Assembly: GCA_946902875.1 (NCBI GenBank)
Contig: OX336345.1
Span: 3,317,395 to 3,381,394, forward strand
DNA: 64,000 bases
Direction: 5' to 3'
Source of the DNA: Nematopogon swammerdamellus
Taxonomy: Eukaryota; Arthropoda; Insecta; Lepidoptera; Adelidae
Shown here: positions 37,809 through 49,645 of the stretch, piece after piece
How the letters are laid out: every line of letters starts with the position of its first letter
How positions within the stretch are numbered: position 1 is the stretch's first letter
Notes under the pieces: generated by a model
The model's input: the letters and a program-made list of their open reading frames with translations, nothing else
Told to the model about the DNA's origin: nothing
Database searches by the model: none
Made by a program: the position numbers and the translations under genes

Positions 37809-38172
37809 CAGGGTTGCCAGATAGTTCAGTTGAAAAACCGGAAATTTTTCATCAAAGGGCCTTTGATTTTTCATGTACAAAATGTAAAAAAAAAAAATTT
37901 AGTTGATTTTATGTAAAAAAAATTTCATGACCTTTACTTTTGAAAATGGGTTGGAGATAGAGTACCTAATAAATAAAAGGGTTGAATTGATCGAGCTTAC
38001 GGCAAAATCGAAGGACACAGTAAGATTACTATTAAAATGTTCTGAAAAAGCAAATATTTGTGATATATGAAGAAAAAACCGGACGGTGTCCGGTTTTTCA
38101 TTATTTTGGAGACCGAACACAAGCCTCAAAAACCGTACTGTCCGGTCCAAAACCGGACACCTGGCAACCCTG
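37809..38172. mobile_element. hAT-like MITE, CAGGGTTGCCAG ends
   Basis: The ends are CAGGGTTGCCAG and CTGGCAACCCTG. CCTATAGCC is repeated at 37800-37808 and 38173-38181 (8-9 bp target duplication). No transposase is present. Confidence 0.9.
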
Positions 38173-38181
38173 CCTATAGCC

Positions 38182-38844
38182 CCAGCAAACCGTCATCTCG
38201 TCGTCGAGACAATTGCTCTCGGGATGTTTGCAAACAAGGCGAGTCTGGGAGGGCGAACGAAATGCGAAGTGAACGGCGGCGTTGTAAGGCGCAAATGTTT
38301 AGGCACTGTCTTCTCTCATTGTCTTGTTATTGCCGCTTGAGTGAGTGTGAGAGCGTTTAAAATGGCGACACACGATGCGACGTAAGGAAACAACGTATAA
38401 TTAGGCACTTCCGTGTGGCCCGCACGGAAGTTTCCAAACGGCCCAACACGGTGCGGGGCTAAAAAGAATAGCCACGCGCCTAAGGGATAATGACAAGATT
38501 ACGTGCTAAAGGGCGACAGTCTAACCTATCACCTAGGCACGGTCCTTCCACCGAGTCATGCAGTAGGTGGGTCTTCATGCCTTACGTGCTGCTTGATAGT
38601 TCTCTTGTCCAAATACTTTGCTAAACGTGGTGGTCGGTGTTATGCTGAAATTTATCAGAGTCCTTGCAGCATTACACCGATTACTCTGCTAACTTACACC
38701 AATTGTCGAGATACAGCGTGCTGTATGTATGTAATTTAGACACTGCAATCCTCGTGACGCTTTTGTACGTATGCAGACACTTTTCTGCCATGTAGAAGGA
38801 GGGAATTTTTTTTCATATAGAAAGCGCGACATGTTTCTCCCATA
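38182..38844. other. Non-coding with SINE A and repeat fragments
   Basis: 38430-38510 is a SINE A tail piece and 38560-38720 the repeat shared with 25689-25870. No gene is recognised. Confidence 0.5.
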
Positions 38845-39010
38845 CATAAAGCGACGACGCGACGTTCCCATGGGCATTCGGTCGTTAGCGGGGGTTGCGA
38901 ATGGCTTGCTTGCCTGACAGGTGCTTATGTACGCCCTCTTGAAGGACCCGACACTGCACTTGAGAGTAAATAATATATGGGCAGGAGGAGCGGTCCAGAG
39001 TTGTAGACGT
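38845..39010 (-). mobile_element. LINE 3' tail, minus orientation
   Basis: It contains CCATGGGCATTCGGTCG, GCCTGACAGGTGC and GGACCCGACACTGCACTTGA, in the inverted order of the tail at 1560-1680. Confidence 0.7.
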
Positions 39011-42000
39011 TGTAGAAAAAAATCCTTTCAGAACCGATTGGCGATGACGTATTTCAGATTGAAATTGTGCGTCTTCGAAATGACGGATACATTTGCGCTA
39101 ATACTTTATGGCATTTTCTTTCTAGTAACATAGTGGCTGGTACTTATATTTGAAAAAATATATAGTTTCGTCAGCCTGACATAGCTACAAAGTACTTATC
39201 ACAACTGCACTCGACTTTTAATCGGAGCGGACCATACAGCTTCCCGCATAGATGGCATCGTGCCGGCATGGAAATGATTCACACCTCTCCAGATAGAGGC
39301 TCAATGGAGGCGTCGAAGCCTTATTCGCTCGGAATAAAGCTACGTGGAAAAGAAACGGAAATTGTTACTCGCATTCCCCTAACAAGATACGTATCAGTAT
39401 CACGAAACATCTCCGGTACTGTGCGACTCTGTGAGTGCGTGCGCGTGACGTTCGGGGAGAAAGGATTCTTTGGGAGAAATTACACTATAGAATTTGTCGT
39501 TTGAATTGTGTCTTAAATTTTAATTTTGTTTGATCTGTCCTCAAATACTCTGGTCTGCATGCGATAAATGATTGTTGAGTCAAACAATAAGTGGCGATTT
39601 ATCGTCTGGAGATCAAAAGGCATTTGGTTCTCCAGAATAGCACCTTTTTACTTGATTCATTATTTGAACAAAGGTAGAATAAGTACCTAAACACAAGCTG
39701 TTTTAAGAATGATTCCAGTATTTATGTTAGCTGCAATCGCAGTTTAGATTGCAGAACTTAAACTGTTCTTTTCGTACACGTGGCAAGATGGTCCTCTAAT
39801 TGTCTATGATTCCACGGATCTTAGGATTATCACGGATACAGAAGAAGAGATGATACATTTCCGCGATATAATCTTAAGATTAGCGGAATCAGAGGACAAA
39901 TAGGTCTTGCATGTTTTGTAAGAATGCATACAACTGATGCCATAATTCTAAAAGTAGTATTTGTCCCACTCTGTGGCATTGATAGTGTGAAATGTGTATA
40001 AACAGAAATTCACAGTGCCTTTCCTTCAACAGTGTAGCCGGTATCGAGTCTGTTGTCAGCGGTGTCGGTAATATTTCTCGTGCCGCCGCCGTTGCCTCGT
40101 GTGGGTAGTTGAAAAATGACATCTTGATTGTTGTGCGTTATTCCACTCATGAGAATATTATGCACTCGGCGCCGACGCGCGTACGCTTCTAGATGGTCGA
40201 CTGCGGAGACGGATATTGATTCGGTCGACATGATGAAATCTCCGAGGAATCTCGAGAGATCCATACGTCAAAACGTACAACATGTTCTTGTAATATCTCA
40301 ATATCAGTCTTGTCAAACCAGCCAGCCCTGCCTGACCCGAGCCATCTCCCAATGTCATCTCCAAAATGTATTTTGATACATCTGTCAAACGTCATAGGAA
40401 AATGGTGAGATTTAGAGAGATGTGGCCCGATTCTTAGTTGGGTCACGCACACGCTCGACTGGTGCCAATTGGTGATACATACTTTATGAACTGTGATGTA
40501 ATGTAATGTATTCTTTCTGCTTTCATTCCTTGTCGTCAATATCTGTAATGTTCTGCTATTTTATTATGTACATGCTCAATAACGCTGACAATGGCAAGAC
40601 AAGACACTAGACTATATAACGAAATGCTTGTCTTCATCTAACGGAAAACCTTATTCATGATCTCGTAACTTATGATAATGAAACATCTACAAATTGTTCT
40701 CTTAAAATGCTGTCAACAGTCTTGTAAAGTCGACTCATCGTAGCCACTCTGATATTGTAGGTACGAGCTCGAACTGTCTGTATTGTTGTACGGTGAGAAG
40801 ATACCACGAGATAATGGGAGCGACGGCAGAATAGACGAAACCAGCGGCGACAATGGACGATCACCAAATTGGGATGTGGGTTAGGAACGCGGCAGTACTG
40901 TTAGACTTACTGTCACATCGGATCTGAGTTGTAGAAGCGGTTTTTACAGCATCTGCTTTTAAATTTAAATAGTCCTTGAAATATAAAAATTGTCACTGAA
41001 TAATACTAAATATGAATTATTTTTCAGATATAAAAATTTGCCCCTATCTGACACCATTTTCAAAACTGTACTTAGTTGAGAACTACAAATAACAAGCGGT
41101 AGAGGTCGGTAGGAGCGGCGGCGGAGCGGACGGTAACAAGTTCTCGATAACGTCATGCGTGAGCCCATAATGAATGTGTGATACAGTCGCGAGCCTCCCC
41201 CCATTTATCATCCGCCGTCTATGAATAAAATATCCCGAGGCCCGAGTGCCCTTCGGAGCATCGTGCCAGCCTCCCGCCGACCCGATCTCAATCTAACCAG
41301 TACTTTGCTCTCCAAACGAGTTTCAGTTCGGCCACACTTCAGACGATACTCTATATTCGTTCCACTAGACGCACCTCACTCGTAATAGGTTACGGGGCGA
41401 CCTTGCCACTTCGATTGCGAAATCTGGTCAATTCGTCAGACTAGTTTATTAACTGTCAGATTTCAGATCGATCAATCGCGAAAGGTTAATGTTTTTTCGT
41501 CAAGGGTCAGCGTTGTCGTTTATTACTTTCTGATACGACTTTCGAATTGAGCAATGGTTTTCGCGATATCTGTTTTGTAATAACGTAATAGAACTATATA
41601 GGACGGCTTTTGGTTGGCAGTTTTGTCCATTCGTAACAGAATGTATCAGCATTCAGCGAACAAGTGCTCAATCTGTGTGGAATCAAAGCTCCGGGAAAAT
41701 TCTTGCAAAGACCTCAAGCAGTTCTTTCTCTTTATTTATTTTGGAATGGAGTCCTTGAAAGGGCACTTATTTCATCATAGGCAACTTAGGATCTGAACCG
41801 GCAGACTGCACGTCGCTCGCAACACATTAATTGTCTACGGAGGCGTCGGGCTCTGCCGCCGTCGCCGTCGTCGTCTCCGAGGAGTCGCGGGTGTGGATGA
41901 ATAAGCAATGAGGCGACGAATGGCTCTATTAACTCCCCATTGTTCCCCGCTGTTGCAATCTGCTCCGCGCTGGAGGCTCGCGAGCTGCGTTGCGACACGC

Positions 42001-42361
42001 CGACACATTGTCTCGGCGCGAATTACTTTCTCGCCGCCCGCACTGACTCATAATCGTGATGTATCTCGAAGGAATTAGGCGCAGATACACTGTGCTTTGT
42101 CTCCACGTGTATAGTTCCATATCGAGACAAATGCGTACAGAGAAATGATGTAGACAACTTCACATTGATAATGGGTGATCGAGAGAGTCTTACCGAAAGT
42201 GAAACTCTGTTCCTAGAATCAGCATCAACATTTCCAATGAAACAAGAAGAAGCAGAAATGTAACAAACGATTGAAGCTTGCGCTCAGCACAGGATGAATC
42301 AAAGCCACCTGATATATGTATATTACTATAAATTCGAACTGTAATGCCGTATTGTATTTTC
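39011..42361. other. Unique-looking non-coding DNA
   Basis: No clear exons were found on either strand. Several stretches (39220-39480, 40010-40260, 41090-41400, 41800-42060) are GC-richer than the surroundings, without transposon ends, and could be regulatory islands. Short minus-strand open frames near 40010-40540 and 40670-40930 have no recognised domain. Confidence 0.4.
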
Positions 42362-42640
42362 CCAGGCCCGCACCCTTATTACGATAATGCAACCGGTCCG
42401 CCGGACCGGTCCGTAGCTCCAAATGTGACATTTCGGCGACTGTTTTATGCGATTTTGGGATGCAACCAGTCCGTGCAACTGGTATTGCGGTATCAGTCCG
42501 CAGATGTGTCATACATTTTACGGCATATTGATATTACGATCGCATTTGCAGTCGCACAACTGTCAAACTTGCGACCGACCGCAGCCCGCGAGCTGTCATC
42601 CGTGATGCTCCTCCTGAGCAGCATCATAGCACCATTCACG
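42362..42640. repeat. Left member of an outer inverted pair around the Transib
   Basis: GCACCCTTATTACGATAATG followed by an ACCGGTCCGCCGGACCGGT palindrome matches, inverted, the block at 49530-49643. Together they may be the ends of an older DNA transposon that received the Transib. Confidence 0.5.
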
Positions 42641-42862
42641 GCTAACGAGCGACGATCTTTTCTTTGTTTTTGGTGGTGACATCGTATAGGTATATTTATA
42701 GTCGCTAAAATAAGTAACGTATGTTCATCATTCGTAGTGTTTGAATTATGTTTTCTTAGTAAATTTTGTATTGTAATAGTATTTCTTAAATATATATAAT
42801 TTTAACTTGGTCTTGAATTTATATCATATATATTATAGAATATATAAATAGGAATAATAAAG

Positions 42863-43028
<166 letters not shown>

Positions 43029-44079
43029 TTAAATTAATTTAAAATTTTTACTTGGTCATTTTTTTTTATTATTGGTACCCGAGACACTTGGCGCCGTCAG
43101 CATGGATTGTTGAGCCGACGACGCCCATATTTATCATCTATGTATACCATCACTATATTATCTATATTGTAATAGGAATAACAAAAAATTTAGAATTTTG
43201 GTCTTCTGCGTCATTTCGAAATTATAATACAAGTGACTTTACATAATTGTACAATATATACGGTGTTGCAAATGCCCACGCTATATTTTAAACTGCCATC
43301 AGGAGGTTATTCTGTATTTGAAGCTAAATAACTTTTGTAACAGAAATGTTTTTTTCCAGAGAAAATATTTTTAATATCAGAAATAACATTGTAGCATTCC
43401 ACAATCAGGATTAGAACCCACAACCTCCTGCATTGATTATTGAGGGCGGCTCTTCTGCCTGCTAGGCTATTCATATTCAAGCACACAATATGAAAGAGAC
43501 CGAGATAGCATGAAAGCGGCCGCCATCATATCTTTATGTGTATATATCAGTATGTATACATACACCGCCCGACAGACCGCCACGCCGCACAGTGGGGCGA
43601 TACCGCAAAAACCGGGACATAGGGCGAAATGACTACGCAAATAGATTCTACTATTAATTACGAACAACTTTCATTCTGTGAGATTTTTTGATAAAAAAAT
43701 TATTTTCCGAGATATAAGCACTTATAAAAACATTTATAATATAGTAAAAAGTGAGTATGTTAATATATTCTCTTAATGATTACAAACTACTTTTATTCTT
43801 AGAAATTTTCCATTTTAAGTCTTATTTTCTGAGATATAGCAATTTGAACTTTAAAAAATACAATTTCTTGTAACTAGTATTACTCTTCCATATTTTCGGT
43901 TTCAATTGTTATTTTTTAGATATATCACATTGAAAATTCTTTAGTAAAAAAAATTGGGATATGTGGAAAACTGAATATGTGAATACATTTTGTTCTCAGA
44001 GATTTTCTGTTAAGGTGTTATAATCCTTTTCAATAGTTTGTACAATGGAGATTTAGTAACTTTTTTTATTGAAATGCTA

Positions 44080-45123
44080 CCTGTATGCTCCCGCGTTATA
44101 ATATGTCTACAGCCCCCAGACTCCCGCATGGGCGTGGCCCGCGGACGGCGCGCGCGCATATGAGCGCCGACCTCGACATAAACGCAGATATTTCGGAAAC
44201 TAATAAAGTTAGATCTATAAACTCTTCTGTCCTAGAAAGCCTAGAAAATTTCCTAAAATCCATGTGAAACAGTGAGGCTTACCTTGTTTAGAAGTACCAG
44301 ATATTTTAGGTAGAAAAAAAAATCCCAATTTTTTTTTGAAAAATTCATTATAAAATAAATTCAAAACATACCTTTACAATATTTATATCAGAATACTCGT
44401 AAAGAAACATACTTTTAGAAATAGTAAAGTATAATATACGTTTTCTTTACAGAAATCAGCGAAATCGGATGTTCAACATGAACATCCTGGGACATTCCGT
44501 AAACTCCGAGATGGCACGCGCGTGATATTTTTTCCCAATTTTATAAATATATTATTTGAACTAAACCTTCTTTTATTTTGCAACTGATCGTATGTTTGTA
44601 TAATAATGCGAAGAAAATTAGAAAAATAAGCTATATTTCCATGAAAAATATGCCTTCAAAGTCATTGTTTACACATTTCATACAAAAATAAACAAACATT
44701 TTTGAGCGACGAAAAATATGACTTTTGTCGCCACCCGAACTCGTAATGCATCTTCTATTGGTAGAATAACTAATAAATAACACTATTTACTAACCTTTAG
44801 CTCATAGATGCACTTGAATACACTTATAATAAATAATTTCGCAGAAGTGCGTCACCTCGAAACTCGTGAGAATTATGAGAACAAAGAAACTGTCAGCTGA
44901 CAGCTAGCGTTCGTTTTATTATTCATAATTGGTCTTTGGAGACAAGAAAAATGGTTAGTTCAAAATTGCCGGTGTCACTTATAGCCCCCATCAACGATTG
45001 AAAGAGCAATAGACCAATTCGTGCGACCGTAATTTGAGAATAAAGATGGGGTCCGTTTCGGACCCAAGATAATTGGCGGAAAAAATATATGGGGACCGTT
45101 TCGTCTCCATTGGAGCATACAGG
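44080..45123. mobile_element. Possible piggyBac-like insertion within the Transib
   Basis: Inverted 12-bp ends CCTGTATGCTCC / GGAGCATACAGG bound 1044 bp. TTAA follows on the right (45124-45127), but the left neighbour is GCTA, so the target duplication is imperfect. The interior has no transposase. Confidence 0.4.
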
Positions 45124-45127
45124 TTAA

Positions 45128-45886
45128 AATAACTAGACCTGTGGTTACTTAATAATGATTCTTCAAGTTGAGTAGTCTAATCTGAATAAAATTATTGTAG
45201 TGGAATGGTACGATTATTACACACAAAATACAATCAATCAGACGGCGCATATTTGCATAAAATATTACAAATTAATCTGGCGATAGTAATTAAACATATA
45301 TAAATTACTACATATTTAACTAACTACATATATTTTTGTATTTACGGAACTTACCGAATTATTAACTTATTATAAGTTATATATATCGTTGTGTATTTTC
45401 ATTTCGTCATTTTGGTGGCTCTGCACACTTCGATATATCAAACTTACTATAATTTATTATAATTAGGCAAAAAATTGCCCCCGTCAAAGTATATTATAAA
45501 CCTACTTCAAAGTATAAAATTAATAACATCAACATTAAGAATAGTGATTAATGATGAGAAAAGTAATAATACATTATTAAAAGTAATAATAAAAGTTTTC
45601 AAAGTAATAATACATTATTACCCAAATACCCATGGCTTTTAACGGAGCCTATTTAATGTAAAAATACCAACTATCAATAAAAATTATGGTCAAGAATAAA
45701 AGTAATTTTCTGAAGTATGTTTATCGTGCATAACAAAAAGAAATTCAAACTACATATTTCTGAGAAAAAATCTTATTTCAATCTTACAAAAACCTTAAAA
45801 TAAAACATACTTAATAACTTTTAAATAAATATTTTTAAAGTACATAAAGCTTCCTATTTTTATTACAATTTATTTACTCAATATTT
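45128..45886. other. Transib 3' non-coding part
   Basis: AT-rich sequence downstream of the transposase stop. No other feature is recognised; an AATAATACATTATT-type repeat lies near 45565-45620. Confidence 0.5.
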
Positions 45887-48043
45887 CTACAAATTTTCAT
45901 TTTCATCACTGGAACAACCTAAAGCGTCTTCAGCGTCAGAATCATCATCATCCTCCACATCCGATTGAACACAGATAATACTGGTATCAATAAATTCAAT
46001 ATTTTCCTTATTTTTATCGTCTATAATTAGCAAATGTCGCACTTCACTGGATAAGGGCTGCTTTTGTTTTTGAAGTTTTGGCTTCATACTAGACAAATAT
46101 GGATCCGACGATACGAGCAAGTTGTTGAGAATGTCTTGATTAGTCGATTTGCGATCGCATTTTCGAGAGTAGTGTTCCCTGTACTTCTTGAAATCTTTAT
46201 TTCTTGCTTCTGATGCCTCTTCGGAGAGTATGCCAATTGGAATTACGTTAAATTGCTTTATTATTTCAGATCCATGGAATAAAAGTTTATGAACACTTGC
46301 TGGCATATGATACCAGCTATACAATGATATATAAAGTTGAATTGTTTCTTGAGCATAGATTTCAAAGTTTTGAGTGCAAACTTTTTCTCCCGAGGAGATG
46401 GCCTTAAGGATCACCGCGAATCTATTAATTAAATCCTTATCGAGACCGGTAATAGAGGCAGTTTGCTCGGGATTCTGGAAAAAGCGCCTTGCAGTGTTGC
46501 CATCGTTCGTGGTTCCTGGACCTTGTTTTACCACGTCGATCAATAAACCAGTTTCTTTCCTGAAATTATCTTGAATTGGTTTTTTTTTCTCGGTCATAAT
46601 TTCTTTATTATTACCTTTGGCCGACCACTGCTGAAAATCCATGCGGTATGCAATATGGAGAAGGCATTCCATGCATCGAATCCAGGCATGCAACGTAGAT
46701 AGTCCGAACCGGTACATATTTGTGTTTACTTCTTTACTTTTAATTATATTAACGTTATTCATCTCAGACGGTTTAGCTCTGCAAATATCACATGACTGAT
46801 TAGAGGTACCGGAGATAATCGACGTAATTTTACCATCGATCATCGTCATAATTAACGAATGCTCAATCAAAACGCCTTCGTAATCGCTGGTTTTGAGATC
46901 TCGTATTTCGGATTCTTTGGTAGCCATTTCACTTTTCACGTTATCGATTGTCTCCTTCATAAATTTGAAGAAGATAGGACGGCAGTAGTTCGTCGAAGAT
47001 GGCGTCTCATTTTCCCAGATCACTTCGTCTCCATAAACCAGTTTTATAGGAACCAAACTTGCCATGAAAATGCTTGAGTCGTCTCCTTCGTTCAGTTCTT
47101 GAAATCTTTGTTTATATGTACTTTGGCCAGAAGCGCCATCGAATCCCCACTTGCTTGTTAATGTTAGCTGGCAGCCTGTGAGGTTTCGGTTCGCCACTTT
47201 CAAAATTCTTTTTGCAGTATGGTCCAAAAGCGCTTGCAGTTTAATTTTGGCCTGTGTTTCGGTAACTTCAATGTCCTGTTTTGGGGGGTAACACTCAATT
47301 TTCGCATGTTGAATTTTATAATAAGATGGATAGAGGTCGGAACCTTCTTCCTTAGCCATGTCTCTTAAAGTTATATATTGCCATCTTGATAGCTTTAAAG
47401 ACACCAAAATCGCAAGTGCTTTTTCAGATGAATAAATAGTCTTGGACTCCTTTTTTTCAATGAATTCTTTGACTTTTTCGATTTCGCCTGGATTCTGAAG
47501 CAAATGGTCCAAAACTTTCCCCAGGTCCTCGTTCCCATTTGCCTTCAAACGCATTTTGGTCACAAATGCTAGTTCCTGCGATGTATAGTTTGTGCGAATG
47601 TCTTCGGTTCTTCTTCGCTTTTGTTTGGCTCCTAAACTTTCAAATGGTTTTCTCGGCGATGATTTATGTGAAGATGCTACAAAGATAGGAGGCGCTGTCG
47701 ATGGTCCCGGAGAAATTATTTGAGAAGTGCAAACCTTTTGGTTATCCGCGAGGTCGCTACTCGCTGAAGGCAGTTGTTTCTTTACGAATTCGGGCCACTT
47801 GATGGCCGAGTCCAACCATTCTCGATTCTTCTGTAGAAAACGTTCCTCGTTGTAGCTTGACTTCACCCATCGTTTGTGTAGATTGTAACAATATTTACGA
47901 CAAAATTCTTTCACTTGTGTCTCTTCGGGCAAATTTACACTAACTATTGAGGCAATAGCGGCAACCAATACCGCGTAATTCAGAAAACTGTCACAATTTC
48001 TCATAAACATGTAAATATCAATGTTATTAACAAAAGACTCCAT
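45887..48043 (-). CDS. Transib transposase (RAG1-family DDE recombinase), intact
   Basis: It cuts and pastes the element by a hairpin-forming DDE reaction; RAG1 of vertebrate V(D)J recombination descends from this family. From ATG at 48043 (MESFVNNIDI) it gives 718 residues without a break. The core shows SKWGFDGASGQSTYKQRF (first Asp, D302), VIWENETPSSTNYCRPIFF, MTMIDGK (second Asp, D403), CDIC (C418/C421), FGLSTLHAWIRCMECLLHIA, GPGTTNDGNTARRFF, SVHKLLFHG (H585/H590) and ILSEEASEARNKDFKKY (Glu, E612). The Cys and His pairs have the same 3- and 5-residue spacing as the zinc ligands of RAG1. The C-terminus is acidic (DVEDDDDSDAEDALG). The frame is open 20 codons further upstream without an ATG. 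The catalytic assignments are by motif alignment from memory of the family. Confidence 0.95.
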   Translation of the reverse strand: MESFVNNIDIYMFMRNCDSFLNYAVLVAAIASIVSVNLPEETQVKEFCRKYCYNLHKRWVKSSYNEERFLQKNREWLDSAIKWPEFVKKQLPSASSDLADNQKVCTSQIISPGPSTAPPIFVASSHKSSPRKPFESLGAKQKRRRTEDIRTNYTSQELAFVTKMRLKANGNEDLGKVLDHLLQNPGEIEKVKEFIEKKESKTIYSSEKALAILVSLKLSRWQYITLRDMAKEEGSDLYPSYYKIQHAKIECYPPKQDIEVTETQAKIKLQALLDHTAKRILKVANRNLTGCQLTLTSKWGFDGASGQSTYKQRFQELNEGDDSSIFMASLVPIKLVYGDEVIWENETPSSTNYCRPIFFKFMKETIDNVKSEMATKESEIRDLKTSDYEGVLIEHSLIMTMIDGKITSIISGTSNQSCDICRAKPSEMNNVNIIKSKEVNTNMYRFGLSTLHAWIRCMECLLHIAYRMDFQQWSAKGNNKEIMTEKKKPIQDNFRKETGLLIDVVKQGPGTTNDGNTARRFFQNPEQTASITGLDKDLINRFAVILKAISSGEKVCTQNFEIYAQETIQLYISLYSWYHMPASVHKLLFHGSEIIKQFNVIPIGILSEEASEARNKDFKKYREHYSRKCDRKSTNQDILNNLLVSSDPYLSSMKPKLQKQKQPLSSEVRHLLIIDDKNKENIEFIDTSIICVQSDVEDDDDSDAEDALGCSSDENENL

Positions 48044-48675
48044 GTTTTCGTATTGAATAGTTTTAAATATGTAAAGCACGGGTATGAAGACTGACTCGTG
48101 CAAACGACTGGAGCAGACTGAGTGCCAGATTGATTGTGTTGTTCACTAATGAATACTGCTAATTAGTTCGCACAGTTTGCAGTATTCCTGGTATATCGTT
48201 AATCCTTGTTAAGTAGATAACAATTAGCAATGCAGTGTAATTGTTTCTTCGAGAGCTTTCATGGAAATACGTGACAATTCACATAAATATCCCTAATCCG
48301 CTAATCCTCGCGAAGTTGAAAATATTCCTAATATAATGGTAAGCATTTATAAGAGATATTATAAGTAAGTATAGCAGCCGATAATAGCGGCTCCGTAGAT
48401 TATTATCAAAATAGACCAATGAAACTAAAAGTACAAAGTTAATTAGATGGGCGTCGTTTGTCACCTTCTGGGTGCCTCAGCGCCATCGCGCTTTCAATAA
48501 AAAAAAAATTAAACATTTTCATCAAGTTCAAATATATAGGTGATATGGAGAAATATATTTACCATTAAAATACAAATATATACATCCAATGCAAATAAAC
48601 AATATTTGTTATTTGAATATAGCTGAAAGTTACGAATATAGTGAATTCCTCGTAAATCGAGCGGATTCCTCGTAA
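48044..48675. other. Transib 5' region with a retroposed tail
   Basis: It probably contains the transposase promoter; no TATA box was chosen with confidence. 48447-48510 is a LINE-like tail (GATGGGCGTCG, A-run). Confidence 0.5.
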
Positions 48676-48933
48676 AACTGTAGGTCCCTTCCCTCCTAAT
48701 CTTACTTGGTGGTAGGGTTTAACCCGCCCGGGTTGGTACCACCGCACTGAATGAAACGTCGGTCGAAACGGCTATGTAAATAGTTTGTGTTCTCCGACCA
48801 GTTCAGTGTAGCCGGCACGATCAAAGGGGGAAGCACTGACATGGCACCTAGTTCACCCGGTGCTATGGGCTGACATCACGGACGTTGTAGGTGATGTAGC
48901 CAACCGTGTCAGTTTCAATAAAAAAAAAAAAAA
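48676..48933 (+). mobile_element. SINE A copy inside the Transib
   Basis: It contains GTTGGTACCACCGCACTGAA, GGGCTGACATCACGGACGTT and ends in an A-run. Because it interrupts only non-coding Transib sequence, the transposase is untouched. Confidence 0.75.
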
Positions 48934-49529
48934 GAATAAAGGTGAGCTTTGCAGGAATAAATGTTATTATAATATTAAAATGGCATTATACGGAAAAGTC
49001 GGACGTCGTCGGATACGGTTTTTACACAGTAATAATCTTTTTACCTTGGGGAATCATTATTTAGTAACCACGGGTCTAGCTATTTTAAGCATTTCGAGAA
49101 AAAAAATAAAGTTACCCAATTTCCATAGTACAAATTAATAAAAAGTCGTATATCTCGAAAAATAAGGCTTAAATGAGAAAATATGAATCTATGAATGTTA
49201 TTTCTAATGATGGGTAGATTAATTTAGCGTACTTAAATTTCAGAAATAAAAATAAAAAAATTTAATTATCCTATGTCCCATTTTTTACGGTATCGCCCCA
49301 CTGTGCGCCGCCGTGCAGGCAGAAACGCCTTTCCTAAGCAATCCGTAACACAATAAATAATTTGTTCAATCGCTTGTATTAATTATCATTGCTTTATGTT
49401 CCTATATTTGGCATGTTAAAAGTAACATACGTTATTTATTATTGATTTTAATATATACTTTTCCCATTCGTAGTAACATTTTACAAGTTTCTTTCAAAAT
49501 TTGGCACCTTACCTGAACCAACAACCAAC

Positions 49530-49645
49530 CTTTGATGTCGGTCCGCGGGACCGGTCGCATTATCGTAATACCAATTTTGTCCGTCGCAGTCGCAACATCA
49601 ACACCAGTCGCAACATCAGCACCATTATCGTAATAAGGGTGCCGG
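49530..49645. repeat. Right member of the outer inverted pair
   Basis: CATTATCGTAATAAGGGTGC and GGTCCGCGGGACCGGTCGCA mirror 42366-42410. A second CATTATCGTAATA lies inside it. Confidence 0.5.

Larger units (their letters stand above)
43583..49310 (-). mobile_element. Complete Transib DNA transposon with TIRs and target duplications
   Basis: The element runs 43588-49305 (5718 bp). Both ends read inward as CACAGTGGGGCGATACCG, then diverge slightly (GCAAAAACC left, GTAAAAAAT right) with GGGACATAGG shared after that. CGCCG lies directly outside both ends (43583-43587 and 49306-49310), a perfect 5-bp GC-rich duplication as Transib makes. Subterminal TTTTCYGAGATATA-like blocks recur on the left and inverted on the right (GTATATCTCGAAAAATAAGG). 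The transposase is on the minus strand. A SINE A copy and a second short retroposed tail sit in the 5' part. Confidence 0.93.

Noticed and set aside
40010..40540. Minus-strand exon candidates
   Set aside because: Overlapping frames of similar length in several phases, no domain, no consistent splice sites.
43588..43620. A true 12- or 23-RSS at the Transib end
   Set aside because: The heptamer is exact but the nonamer-like word is 10 bases away and weak at the other end, so a full RSS is not claimed.
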